Shown piece by piece: positions 1 to 6,086 of a stretch of DNA of 8,761 nt. Source of the DNA: Chloroflexota bacterium (GTDB lineage Bacteria > Chloroflexota > Limnocylindria > Limnocylindrales > CSP1-4). Position numbers and translations under genes: made by a program. The notes under the pieces were generated by a model, which saw only the letters and a program-made list of their open reading frames with translations, did not search any database and was not told where the DNA came from. The DNA is taken from NCBI GenBank assembly GCA_017860675.1, contig JAGDMV010000127.1, positions 1 to 8,761 of the forward strand, read 5' to 3'. How positions within the stretch are numbered: position 1 is the stretch's first letter; each line of letters begins with the position of its first letter.

Positions 1-61
1 GCTGGCGCATCTGGTAGACGTTGGGGGCGGGCGCGCCGCCGTCCGCGTGTCGTCGGAACAT
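1..61 (-). CDS. 5' end of a probable LURP-one-related family protein (partial)
   Basis: Only the first 20 codons are present; the gene runs off the left edge. The start is an ATG at 61-59 on the minus strand. An AGGAGA Shine-Dalgarno (complement of 68-73) sits about 7 bases upstream, which is the best reason to believe this short reading frame. The peptide starts MFRRHADGGAPAPN and continues VYQMRQ. A short variable Gly/Pro/Ala-rich head followed by a YQMRQ-type motif is how bacterial LURP-one-related (YxjI/DUF567-like) proteins commonly begin; these fold as a Tubby-like beta-barrel of uncertain function. The CDS call is fairly secure. The family call rests on about six residues and is inference. 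The gene is divergent from the Tm-1-like gene at 415. Confidence 0.5.
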   Translation of the reverse strand, partial: MFRRHADGGAPAPNVYQMRQ

Positions 62-414
62 GGTCGATCTCCTGAAGCACAGGCCTGCTTCCGGAATCAA
101 AGCACGGCCAGGCCGAAGGCGCCATCGCCCCATCTGGATGAGCAGCGTCCCGCCGGGCCGGCGCGGCAACCGTCCGCCACCTCGCCCAGTCATAAGAAGG
201 AGGCGCGCCCCCTGGTCGCGTACGGGTGCCCAGCCCGCGCCTCGGTGCTGAGGCCCTGGGCAGGCAGTCGATCGGGCGCGACGGCCGTTGGCCACGGAAG
301 CCGCCGCGCTCGTACCCTATCCAGTGCCCTGCTTCGGTGCTCTGCCCGAGGAGCGGCCGGCTTCGCCGACGCGCAACACCGGTTGGAGGCACGCCGTGGC
401 TGGGAGGAGGTGAC
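62..414. other. Divergent intergenic region, 353 bases, no convincing gene
   Basis: This stretch separates the minus-strand gene at 61 from the plus-strand gene at 415 and should hold both promoters. The open frames crossing it have Arg/Pro/Ala-rich shadow compositions and no well-placed ribosome site. A GTG at 226 is in frame with the downstream gene but would add 63 residues unlike the family. On the plus strand the best promoter-like pair is TTGGCC (288-293) and TACCCT (313-318), 19 bases apart, which is weak. AAGGAGG near 196-202 resembles a ribosome site but no start codon lies at the right distance. I see no tRNA, terminator with a T-tract, or clear operator here. Confidence 0.5.
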
Positions 415-1629
415 ATGGCGAAGACCGTGGTGATCGTCGGCGCCCTCGACACCAAGGGTGAGGATTTCCGCTACGTCAAGGAGCTGATCGAGGCCGAAGG
501 CCTCGCGACGCTCGTCGTCGATTTCGGGGTCATGGGGCCGCCGGCGTTCGCCCCGGATGTCAGCCGCGAGGAGATCGCGTCGGCCGGCGGCGGGGATCTC
601 ACCCGGCTGGCCTCTGGCAACCACAAGGACGAGGCGATGCAGGCGATGGCCAACGGCCTGGCGGCCGTCGTCGCCCGCCTCCACGCCGAGGGCCTGCTCG
701 ACGGGATCATCGGCATGGGCGGCAGCGGAGGGACGTCGATCGCGACCACCGCGATGCGCGTCCTCCCGGTCGGCGTCCCCAAGCTGATGGTCTCGACGAT
801 GGGCGGCGGCGACGTGAGCGCCTTCGCCGGGACGAAGGACATCACCTTCATGCCCTCGATCGTCGACGTCGCCGGCTTCAACCGGCTGAGCCGGCGGATC
901 TATGCCAACGCCGCTGGGGCGATCGCCGGCATGGTGCAGATGGAGGCGCCCGCCGCCATGGCCGCCGAGAAGCCGCTCGTCGTCGCCTCGATGTTCGGCA
1001 ACACCACGCCCGCGGTCAACCACGCCAGGGAGATCCTGGAGGCACGGGGCTACGAGGTCCTCGTCTTCCACGCCACCGGCACGGGTGGCCGGACGCTGGA
1101 GAGCCTCGTCGCCGACGGCTTCGCGGCCGCGTCCCTCGACATCACCACCACCGAGCTGGCCGACGAGGTCTGCGGCGGGATCCTCTCCGCCGGGCCGGAA
1201 CGCTGCCTGGCGGCTTCGCGGGCCGGCATCCCGGCCGTGCTCGTTCCCGGCTGCGTCGACATGGCCAACTTCGCCAGCCTCGAGTCGGTCCCCGAGCGCT
1301 ACCGCCTGCGGACCTTCTACCAGTGGAACCCGAACACCACCCTCATGCGCACGAACGCGGAGGAGAACCGGCGGATCGGCGGCATGATCGCTGCGGCCGC
1401 CAACGCGGCCACGGCGCCGGTCGCCGTGCTGGCGCCGCTTGGGGGTGTCTCGATGCTCGATGCGAAGGGCGGCGAGTTCTGGAACCCTGAGGCGGATGCG
1501 GCCTGCTTCGACGCGATCCGCTCGGGGCTGCGGCCGGGCATCCCCTTCGTCGAGGTCGACGCGAACATCAACGACGAGGCGTTCTCCGGCAGGGTGGCCG
1601 AGACGCTGCTCGGGATGCTCGAGGGCTGA
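415..1629 (+). CDS. Tm-1-like ATP-binding domain protein (UPF0261)
   Basis: This is a 404-residue cytosolic protein of the UPF0261/Tm-1-like family, at about the usual full length. The ATG at 415 is chosen because GGGAGGAGG (402-410) lies just upstream and the protein then opens MAKTVVIVGALDTKG, the typical first strand and loop. Glycine-rich nucleotide-binding loops are visible at residues 100-107 (GMGGSGGT) and 127-134 (STMGGGDV). The second half has HATGTGG (219-225), DITTTE (242-247) and PGCVDMANF (278-286). The tomato homologue Tm-1 binds ATP through this region and inhibits tobamovirus replication; the ancestral bacterial reaction is not established. A TIM-barrel partner gene follows after 64 bases on the same strand, so the two are probably co-transcribed. 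The family call is firm; the biochemical role is unknown. Confidence 0.93.
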   Translation: MAKTVVIVGALDTKGEDFRYVKELIEAEGLATLVVDFGVMGPPAFAPDVSREEIASAGGGDLTRLASGNHKDEAMQAMANGLAAVVARLHAEGLLDGIIGMGGSGGTSIATTAMRVLPVGVPKLMVSTMGGGDVSAFAGTKDITFMPSIVDVAGFNRLSRRIYANAAGAIAGMVQMEAPAAMAAEKPLVVASMFGNTTPAVNHAREILEARGYEVLVFHATGTGGRTLESLVADGFAAASLDITTTELADEVCGGILSAGPERCLAASRAGIPAVLVPGCVDMANFASLESVPERYRLRTFYQWNPNTTLMRTNAEENRRIGGMIAAAANAATAPVAVLAPLGGVSMLDAKGGEFWNPEADAACFDAIRSGLRPGIPFVEVDANINDEAFSGRVAETLLGMLEG

Positions 1630-1649
1630 CCCGGCGTCAGCCACCCCAC

Positions 1650-1670
1650 CCGGCAGCCGACGGGTGCCGG
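1650..1670 (+). other. Intercistronic hairpin between the Tm-1-like pair
   Basis: Perfect 6-base arms CCGGCA (1650-1655) and TGCCGG (1665-1670) enclose a 9-base loop. A competing pairing, ACCCG (1648-1652) with CGGGT (1661-1665), uses overlapping bases. No T-tract follows, and the downstream ribosome site at 1683-1689 stays outside the stem. It could affect mRNA stability or be a chance product of high GC. Confidence 0.25.
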
Positions 1671-1693
1671 CCAGGAGACCGAAGGAGGACACC

Positions 1694-2527
1694 ATGCCGT
1701 TCATCCCCCGCGGCGAGGTCGAACGCCGCCTGCGAGCGCAGGTCGCGGCCGGCGTCCCGATCGTCGGCTGCGGCGCCGGCACCGGGATCTCGGCCAAGAT
1801 GGCCGAGGCCGGCGGCGCCGACCTGGCGATCGTCTACAACTCGGGTCGCTACCGCATGGCCGGCCGCGGGTCGCTGGCAGGGATGCTCGCCTACGGCGAC
1901 GCCAACGGGATCGTGGTCGAGATGGCGGCCGAGGTGCTCCCCGTCGTCCGCGACATGCCGGTGCTCGCCGGTGTGAACGGCACCGACCCCTTCCGCCTCA
2001 TGCCCGTGTTCCTGCGGCAGCTCAGGGAGATGGGCTTCGACGGCGTCCAGAACTTCCCGACAGTCGGCCTGATCGACGGCGACTTCCGGCGCAATCTCGA
2101 GGCGACCGGCATGGGCTACGACCGCGAGATCGAGGCGATCCGGATCGCCTCGGAGACGGGCCTCTTCTGCTCGCCGTACGTCTTCGATGCCGACCAGGCG
2201 AGGGAGATGGCGAAGGCCGGCGCCGACCAGGTCGTGGCCCACGTCGGCCTGACCACGGCCGGCACGATCGGGGCGGGGGTCGCGCTGGGCCTCGACGACG
2301 CCATCGAGCGGGTGCTGGGCATCGCCGAGGCAGCCAAGCGGGTCCGGCCGGACATCCTCGTCCTCTGCCACGGCGGCCCGTTCGACGAGCCGGAGAACGT
2401 GGGGGCGGCGCTGGCCCGGATGCCAGGGGTGCACGGCTTCTTCGGCGCCTCCAGCATCGAGCGGCTGCCGACGGAGCGGGCCATCCGCGGCCAGGTCCAG
2501 GAGCTCAAGCGCCTCAGCCTCGCCTGA
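1694..2527 (+). CDS. Phosphoenolpyruvate hydrolase-family TIM-barrel protein (Tm-1 C-terminal-like)
   Basis: This is a 277-residue protein of the PEP-hydrolase/TIM-barrel family (PF09370 type), about full length. The ATG at 1694 is preceded by AAGGAGG (1682-1688) at good spacing; longer upstream frames only read through the preceding gene. Family landmarks run in order: GCGAGTGISAK (25-35), the YNSGRYR stretch (48-54), AGVNGTDPF (92-100), QNFPTVGLIDG (119-129), ETGLF (154-158), AHVGLTTAGTIGA (182-194), CHGGPFDEPE (225-234) and a C-terminal GASSIERLPTE (251-261). The last parts are the expected phosphate- and substrate-loop region of the barrel. No signal peptide or membrane segment is visible. 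The family is related to PEP-mutase-like barrels, but the substrate is not known with certainty. The gene follows the UPF0261 gene directly, as in many bacteria; in plants the same two domains form one protein. Confidence 0.92.
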   Translation: MPFIPRGEVERRLRAQVAAGVPIVGCGAGTGISAKMAEAGGADLAIVYNSGRYRMAGRGSLAGMLAYGDANGIVVEMAAEVLPVVRDMPVLAGVNGTDPFRLMPVFLRQLREMGFDGVQNFPTVGLIDGDFRRNLEATGMGYDREIEAIRIASETGLFCSPYVFDADQAREMAKAGADQVVAHVGLTTAGTIGAGVALGLDDAIERVLGIAEAAKRVRPDILVLCHGGPFDEPENVGAALARMPGVHGFFGASSIERLPTERAIRGQVQELKRLSLA

Positions 2528-2539
2528 GGTCGGCTCGGC

Positions 2540-2571
2540 CCGGGACTGCCCTGACGTCCGGACGGTCCCGG
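2540..2571 (+). terminator. Candidate hairpin terminator after the Tm-1-like pair
   Basis: It begins 13 bases after the stop at 2527. CCGGGAC (2540-2546) pairs perfectly with GTCCCGG (2565-2571). The stem can be extended inward by one T-G and one G-C pair around a 14-base loop. There is no T-tract, so this would be an atypical intrinsic terminator or an mRNA 3'-end stabiliser. The position right after an operon supports the call. Confidence 0.4.
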
Positions 2572-2664
2572 CGCCGCGGCCACCCGGCCCAACTGACTCG
2601 CCATGCCCGCCATGCCCAGGGCGGGCCAACCCATATCGCTCTACCCGCCGGACGGTCCCGGCGC
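2558..2664. repeat. 17-base direct repeat, two copies 90 bases apart
   Basis: CCGGACGGTCCCGGCGC occurs exactly at 2558-2574 and 2648-2664. The first copy overlaps the 3' arm of the hairpin after the TIM-barrel gene. The second ends just before a TATGCT (2665-2670) that could serve as a -10 element for the small gene at 2733. Exact 17-base identity in a 205-base non-coding gap is more than GC bias alone readily gives, but the role is unknown. Confidence 0.7.
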
Positions 2665-2732
2665 TATGCTCTGCCGAGCCCGAGAGCGGGAGGACGCACT
2701 CCAGGGCTCGACGGCCCCAGGAGGGTGGGAGG

Positions 2733-3131
2733 ATGGCGAAGAAACGCAAGGCGGCGGCCGGGGTGGCCACCGCTCGCGGCAGCGGCCGTGACCGGCAGGT
2801 CGCACGTCTCGAGCAGCGGCTCGCCCGCCTGGTGAAGGATGAGGCGAAGCGTTCGCGCCAGCTCGACGAGGTCCGCGCCCGGCAGGCTGAGCTTCGCGCC
2901 CAGATCGCCGACCTCGGTGCGGGCGGGGGCCCCGGCGTCAAAGCCGCAACCGAGGTCGGGGCACCGGCCCCGGATGGTCCCCGGGCCTACTGCATGCGCG
3001 AGAAGCGCAAGGTGACGATCGCCGGCGCCGAGCGCGTCGTGCTCGGCAACGGGCGCCACGCGTACGCCGGGTCGTGCCCGGACTGCGGAGCCCGGGTCAT
3101 CGCCATCGTGGCTGCCGGCACGGCCGGCTGA
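2733..3131 (+). CDS. Small coiled-coil protein with a C-terminal DUF5679-like domain
   Basis: This is a 132-residue protein. The ATG at 2733 has AGGAGG (2719-2724) exactly 8 bases upstream. Residues 1-19 are rich in Lys, Arg and Ala (MAKKRKAAAG). Residues 20-61 form a highly charged probable coiled coil with Leu/Val heptad spacing. Residues 62-83 are a Gly/Pro linker. Residues 84-124 resemble DUF5679: AYCMREKRKV (85-94), then a GNGRHAYAGSCPDCG segment (105-119). The second half keeps a CxxC pair (C115, C118). The first half has only C87, where a zinc ribbon would have a second Cys, so zinc binding is doubtful or needs another ligand. The basic head suggests nucleic-acid or ribosome binding, which is inference. 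The gene stands alone and is convergent with the VanW gene, 44 bases between stops. Confidence 0.8.
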   Translation: MAKKRKAAAGVATARGSGRDRQVARLEQRLARLVKDEAKRSRQLDEVRARQAELRAQIADLGAGGGPGVKAATEVGAPAPDGPRAYCMREKRKVTIAGAERVVLGNGRHAYAGSCPDCGARVIAIVAAGTAG

Positions 3132-3175
3132 AACCGGGCCGCGCCCGCCGGGCCCGGGCCGCGGTCCCTCGTGCC
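3132..3175. other. Convergent intergenic spacer, possible two-way termination
   Basis: This is a 44-base, almost purely G+C gap between two converging stop codons. CGGCCGG, reaching into the 3' end of the plus-strand gene, can pair with CCGGGCCG just after its stop with one bulged base. GCCCGGGC is a short palindrome. There is no T-tract on either strand, so termination here is only suggested by gene order. Confidence 0.25.
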
Positions 3176-4975
3176 TCAGCCTGCCTCCGTGTCCTTGTGG
3201 ATGACCTTGCCGGTCTTACGGTCGGTCACCACCCGGGTCACCCAGACGTCCATGCCGTTGACCGGGAACTCGAGCCGCTCGCGCACGCCGGGCCGCAGCG
3301 CGCTCGTGTACACGGGAATGTCGCGAGCTCGCTGGATGTTCTTCACGACCGGTCGGGAGAAGACGACCTTGCGGTTGGTCGGCACGCTCCAGATGTCGAA
3401 GCGGACGAACGAGCGCCCGGCGCTGGCGCGGCCCATGGAGGCCCGGATCAGGACCGGGTACTTGGTGTCGTTCCTGAACTTGACCGTCTTGCTGCCCAGC
3501 AGCACGGTCGCGTCCAGGCCGAGGGGATAGCGGTCGATGTAGTAGGCGTGGTTGTCGCGGGCCAGGATCTCGAGGCCTGCCCGGGCGGCCGCGTTGAACA
3601 CCGTCGTGGAGGTGGAGCAGATGCCGCCGGCGAGGGCGCCGGTGTGCAGCGACCGGCCGTTCTTGATGACGCCGCCGTCGCGGTAGCCCTGGGAGTAGGA
3701 CGGGGTCCCGACCACCCTCCAGAACTCGAACACCGCGCCCGGGTTCACCACCGTGCCGTTGATCTTCCGGGCCGGGATGAAGATGTTGCGGCTGTAGCCA
3801 TTGGACGGGCCGGAGTAGAAGTAGGTCGTCCAGGTGGAGATGCGCTTCATCAGCGGAGCGGCCTTCTTGGCCTCCGCGGTCGTCAGCTTCGGCTCGACGA
3901 CGGCGACCGCCGGCTCGAGCGGCGGCGGCGGCTCGGCCGCCCCCGGCAGGCCGCGAGCTGTCACGGCCGCGACGGCAAGCGCGACCGTCGCCTCGACGTT
4001 CAGCTTCCGGCCGTTCTTGCCGGCCACCACGCCGACCCTCGAGCCGCCGCTGGACAGCAGGAACGACGCCTCCTTGGGCGCCTTGTCGATCTTCTTGGAC
4101 AGGCCGACGATCGCCTTGGTGGGAGCCTCGGGATCGACGAACGGCTCGTAGCCGCCGTCGATGGTCGGGGTGAAGCCGATCCAGGACCGGACCGTCGCCG
4201 CCGGGATCTTCCACCTGCTGTCGCCGAGGGCGACGACGAGGTCGCGGGCCATCAGCTCCGCCCGGGCGGTTGCCGCCTCCGTCTCGGCCGTGGTGATGTT
4301 CGGCTCGACGGGCGCGAAATCGGCGTCGACGACGAGCTCGTCGGGCGCCGTGGGATCGATCAGCGAAGCCAGGACCTGGTCGACGATCGGCCCCTGGACG
4401 AGGCCCTGGCCGTCGGTCCCGGGAGTGACCGTGAAGCCGTCCTTCCCGGTCGCCGCCGAGGCGTCGACCGGGGACCTGTCGAGCTTGTCGGCGGCGGCCG
4501 CGACCGCGGTGGCGACGGCCTCCGGGTCAAGCGTCACGGCGGGCGCCACGGACGTGCCGTCGAGCAGGCTGCGCATGCCGTCGACGGCGCGGTTCACGGG
4601 GTCGCCGACGCGCCCGACGGTGAAGGCCGCGTCCAGCATCCGGTCGATGTCGGCGGCGCGGCGGAAGGCGCTGTAGGGGATGGTGGCCGAGCCGCGGCTG
4701 GTCCGGATGATGACCTGGCCGTCGCCGTAGTGGGCGAGCCGCTCCTCCAGGCGGGCCGTCGCCGCCTCCCGGTCGAGGCCGGCGACGTCGACCCCGTCGA
4801 CCGTCACCCCCGGCACGACGCGGTCGGCGTACTGGCGGTCATAGGCCAGCAGCGCGCCAGCGCCGAAGGCTCCGACGAGCACGAGCCCGGCCATGACTCC
4901 CACGAGCAGCCGACCGATCAGGCGGCCTCGCGAGTGCCCTCGGTTGGGCGGGGCGGCGGTGTCCATCTGGGTCAT
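3176..4975 (-). CDS. Membrane-anchored VanW family protein with peptidoglycan-binding-like repeats
   Basis: This is a 599-residue envelope protein. Residues 1-19 are a polar, basic cytoplasmic tail and 20-45 a single transmembrane helix or uncleaved signal (LIGRLLVGVMAG onward). Residues about 55-340 contain two repeats of the type found in PG_binding_4 domains (PF12229): the first opens VVPGVTVDGVDVAGLD (53-68), the second covers roughly 180-340. A Pro-rich hinge (PPPPLEP, 349-355) leads to the VanW domain (about 377-530). Its hallmarks are NPGAVFEFW (411-419), GGICSTSTTVFNAA (450-463) and AYYIDRYPLGLDAT (477-490). The tail (about 540-599) resembles the start of a G5-type extension but is short. 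The ATG at 4975 gives a sensible N-terminus, though the ribosome site is weak; M4 is an alternative. VanW occurs in some vancomycin clusters but its role is unknown, and nothing here suggests glycopeptide resistance. Cell-wall association is inferred. Confidence 0.92.
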   Translation of the reverse strand: MTQMDTAAPPNRGHSRGRLIGRLLVGVMAGLVLVGAFGAGALLAYDRQYADRVVPGVTVDGVDVAGLDREAATARLEERLAHYGDGQVIIRTSRGSATIPYSAFRRAADIDRMLDAAFTVGRVGDPVNRAVDGMRSLLDGTSVAPAVTLDPEAVATAVAAAADKLDRSPVDASAATGKDGFTVTPGTDGQGLVQGPIVDQVLASLIDPTAPDELVVDADFAPVEPNITTAETEAATARAELMARDLVVALGDSRWKIPAATVRSWIGFTPTIDGGYEPFVDPEAPTKAIVGLSKKIDKAPKEASFLLSSGGSRVGVVAGKNGRKLNVEATVALAVAAVTARGLPGAAEPPPPLEPAVAVVEPKLTTAEAKKAAPLMKRISTWTTYFYSGPSNGYSRNIFIPARKINGTVVNPGAVFEFWRVVGTPSYSQGYRDGGVIKNGRSLHTGALAGGICSTSTTVFNAAARAGLEILARDNHAYYIDRYPLGLDATVLLGSKTVKFRNDTKYPVLIRASMGRASAGRSFVRFDIWSVPTNRKVVFSRPVVKNIQRARDIPVYTSALRPGVRERLEFPVNGMDVWVTRVVTDRKTGKVIHKDTEAG

Positions 4976-5084
4976 CGTCGTTCCGTCATCTCCAGCTGGC
5001 GGGTCGTCACTCTAGCAGGTCGAGTCGTCACCGACAGATGACGCGTTGGTCCCGGATCGTGTTGCGCAACAGGGCCACCGGCCA
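4976..5084 (-). promoter_or_regulatory. Dyad-rich intergenic region upstream of the VanW gene
   Basis: In 109 bases there are three repeat structures. TGTTGCGCAACA (5060-5071) is a perfect 12-base palindrome. CGTCATCT (4984-4991) and AGATGACG (5036-5043) form a perfect 8-base inverted repeat. GTCGTCAC occurs directly repeated at 5003-5010 and 5024-5031, a 21-base period of about two helical turns. A minus-strand TAGAGT (complement of 5009-5014) could be a -10, but its -35 is poor. The arrangement suggests a regulated promoter for the VanW gene, possibly also the 3' end of the jag operon. No regulator is identified. Confidence 0.4.
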
Positions 5085-6083
5085 TCAGATCCCTGCGCGC
5101 GGTACCAGGACGATCCGCCGGTTCGGCTCCTCGCCGATCGACTGGGTGGCGACATCGGGGTTGCCCCGCAGCGCGAGGTGGACCCAGCGCCGCTCGAGGG
5201 CCGGCATCGGCTCGAGCTGGAGCATCTTGCCGGTCTCCTTGACGCGCTCGGCCGCGCGCAGCGCGATCTCGCGAAGCTGGCGCTCGCGCCTGCCCCGGTA
5301 GCCCTCGACGTCCACGAGGACGCGGGTCCAGGCGCCCATCTCGCGGGACAGCATCAGGTTGACGATGTGCTGGAGCGCCGACAGGCGCTCGCCCTTGCGA
5401 CCGATGAGGGCTCCCAGCGCCTCGTGCTCGTCGTCGTCCAGGCCGACGACGTCGAGGCGGTTCGTCTCGCCGGTCTCGACCACGACTTCCACGTGGAAGC
5501 CCATCAGCTCCATCAGCCGCTCGAGGATGGCCCGGCCGGCGGCGAGGGCCTCGGGCGTGGCCTCGGCCGCCTGGAGCTCCTCGCGCTCGCGGGTAAGCGA
5601 GCGCGCCGCGGCGACCAACTCGGCCTCGGCCGACGACACGGCTGATCCGCTGCGCCGATCGCGGGTGGCCGGCGCGCCCACCCTGCTGCCGGAGGGCGCC
5701 GAGGTGGCCGGGGCCGGGGCTCGCTGGCGGCGCGGCTCGGAGGCTGCCTCGCTGCGGGGCGGGCGGTCGTCGCGCGGCCGATCGTCGCGGCGCGGGCCGC
5801 GCTCACGGCCCCGATCGCCACGCGGATGATCGTCGCGGGGCTGCTCCTCGTGAGCCGGCAGGGGTTGCGCCTCGGCCGCCTCGCGCTTCGGGGCCGCCCC
5901 GCCGAGGGCGGAGCGCGGGGCGGCAACGATCCGGGCTGGCTCAGCGCCCATGCCCAGCACGCCCCGGCTGCCCTGGGTCAGGATCTCGAAGTCGAGCTCG
6001 TCGAGGCCGACGGCGAACTCCTCGCGCGCCTGGCGCAGGGCCTCCTCGACGGTCTTCCCAGTGAACTCACGGTACGCAGTCAT
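5085..6083 (-). CDS. khpB: KhpB/Jag (SpoIIIJ-associated) RNA-binding protein
   Basis: This is a 332-residue protein, much longer than the roughly 200 residues of Bacillus Jag. The N-terminal Jag domain is at 1-52 (EFTGKTVEEALRQA, then GSRGVLGMGAEPARI). The linker at about 55-150 is disordered and rich in Arg, Asp and Pro, with RDDRP repeats near 99-108. A KH domain follows (about 180-260) with the GxxG loop IGRKGE (227-232). An R3H domain ends the protein (about 261-330), with the Arg-x3-His signature at R298-H302. The family binds RNA and, with KhpA, affects cell elongation and division in Firmicutes; it is encoded next to yidC almost everywhere. Here it starts 3 bases after the yidC stop and is the last gene of the operon. 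The long charged linker accounts for the extra length and could drive RNA binding or condensation, which is inference. Confidence 0.95.
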   Translation of the reverse strand: MTAYREFTGKTVEEALRQAREEFAVGLDELDFEILTQGSRGVLGMGAEPARIVAAPRSALGGAAPKREAAEAQPLPAHEEQPRDDHPRGDRGRERGPRRDDRPRDDRPPRSEAASEPRRQRAPAPATSAPSGSRVGAPATRDRRSGSAVSSAEAELVAAARSLTREREELQAAEATPEALAAGRAILERLMELMGFHVEVVVETGETNRLDVVGLDDDEHEALGALIGRKGERLSALQHIVNLMLSREMGAWTRVLVDVEGYRGRRERQLREIALRAAERVKETGKMLQLEPMPALERRWVHLALRGNPDVATQSIGEEPNRRIVLVPRAGI

Positions 6084-6086
6084 GGG

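Noticed and set aside
288..318. TTGGCC/TACCCT as a promoter for the Tm-1-like pair
   Set aside because: Spacing is 19 bases and the -10 matches only half the consensus, too weak to annotate in GC-rich DNA.
226..414. GTG start giving a 63-residue extension of the Tm-1-like protein
   Set aside because: The extension is Arg/Pro-rich, has no suitably spaced ribosome site and is unlike the family, whereas 415 has an excellent one.
190..1797. 535-codon open frame on the minus strand
   Set aside because: It lies antisense to the well-supported UPF0261 gene and has Arg/Gly/Asp/His-rich shadow composition with no recognisable domain.
2665..2670. TATGCT as a -10 for the small coiled-coil gene
   Set aside because: No acceptable -35 lies 16-18 bases upstream, so it is mentioned only as context.
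3176..4975. VanW gene as a vancomycin-resistance determinant
   Set aside because: No vanR, vanS, vanH, vanA or vanX-like gene is present and VanW-domain proteins are widespread without resistance.
3074..5041. 655-codon open frame on the plus strand
   Set aside because: It is antisense to the VanW gene, full of Arg/Asp/Gly/Val/His runs typical of reverse-strand high-GC shadows.
5060..5071. Palindrome TGTTGCGCAACA as a parS centromere site
   Set aside because: The canonical parS palindrome is TGTTTCACGTGAAACA; length and core differ, so only a generic operator is proposed.
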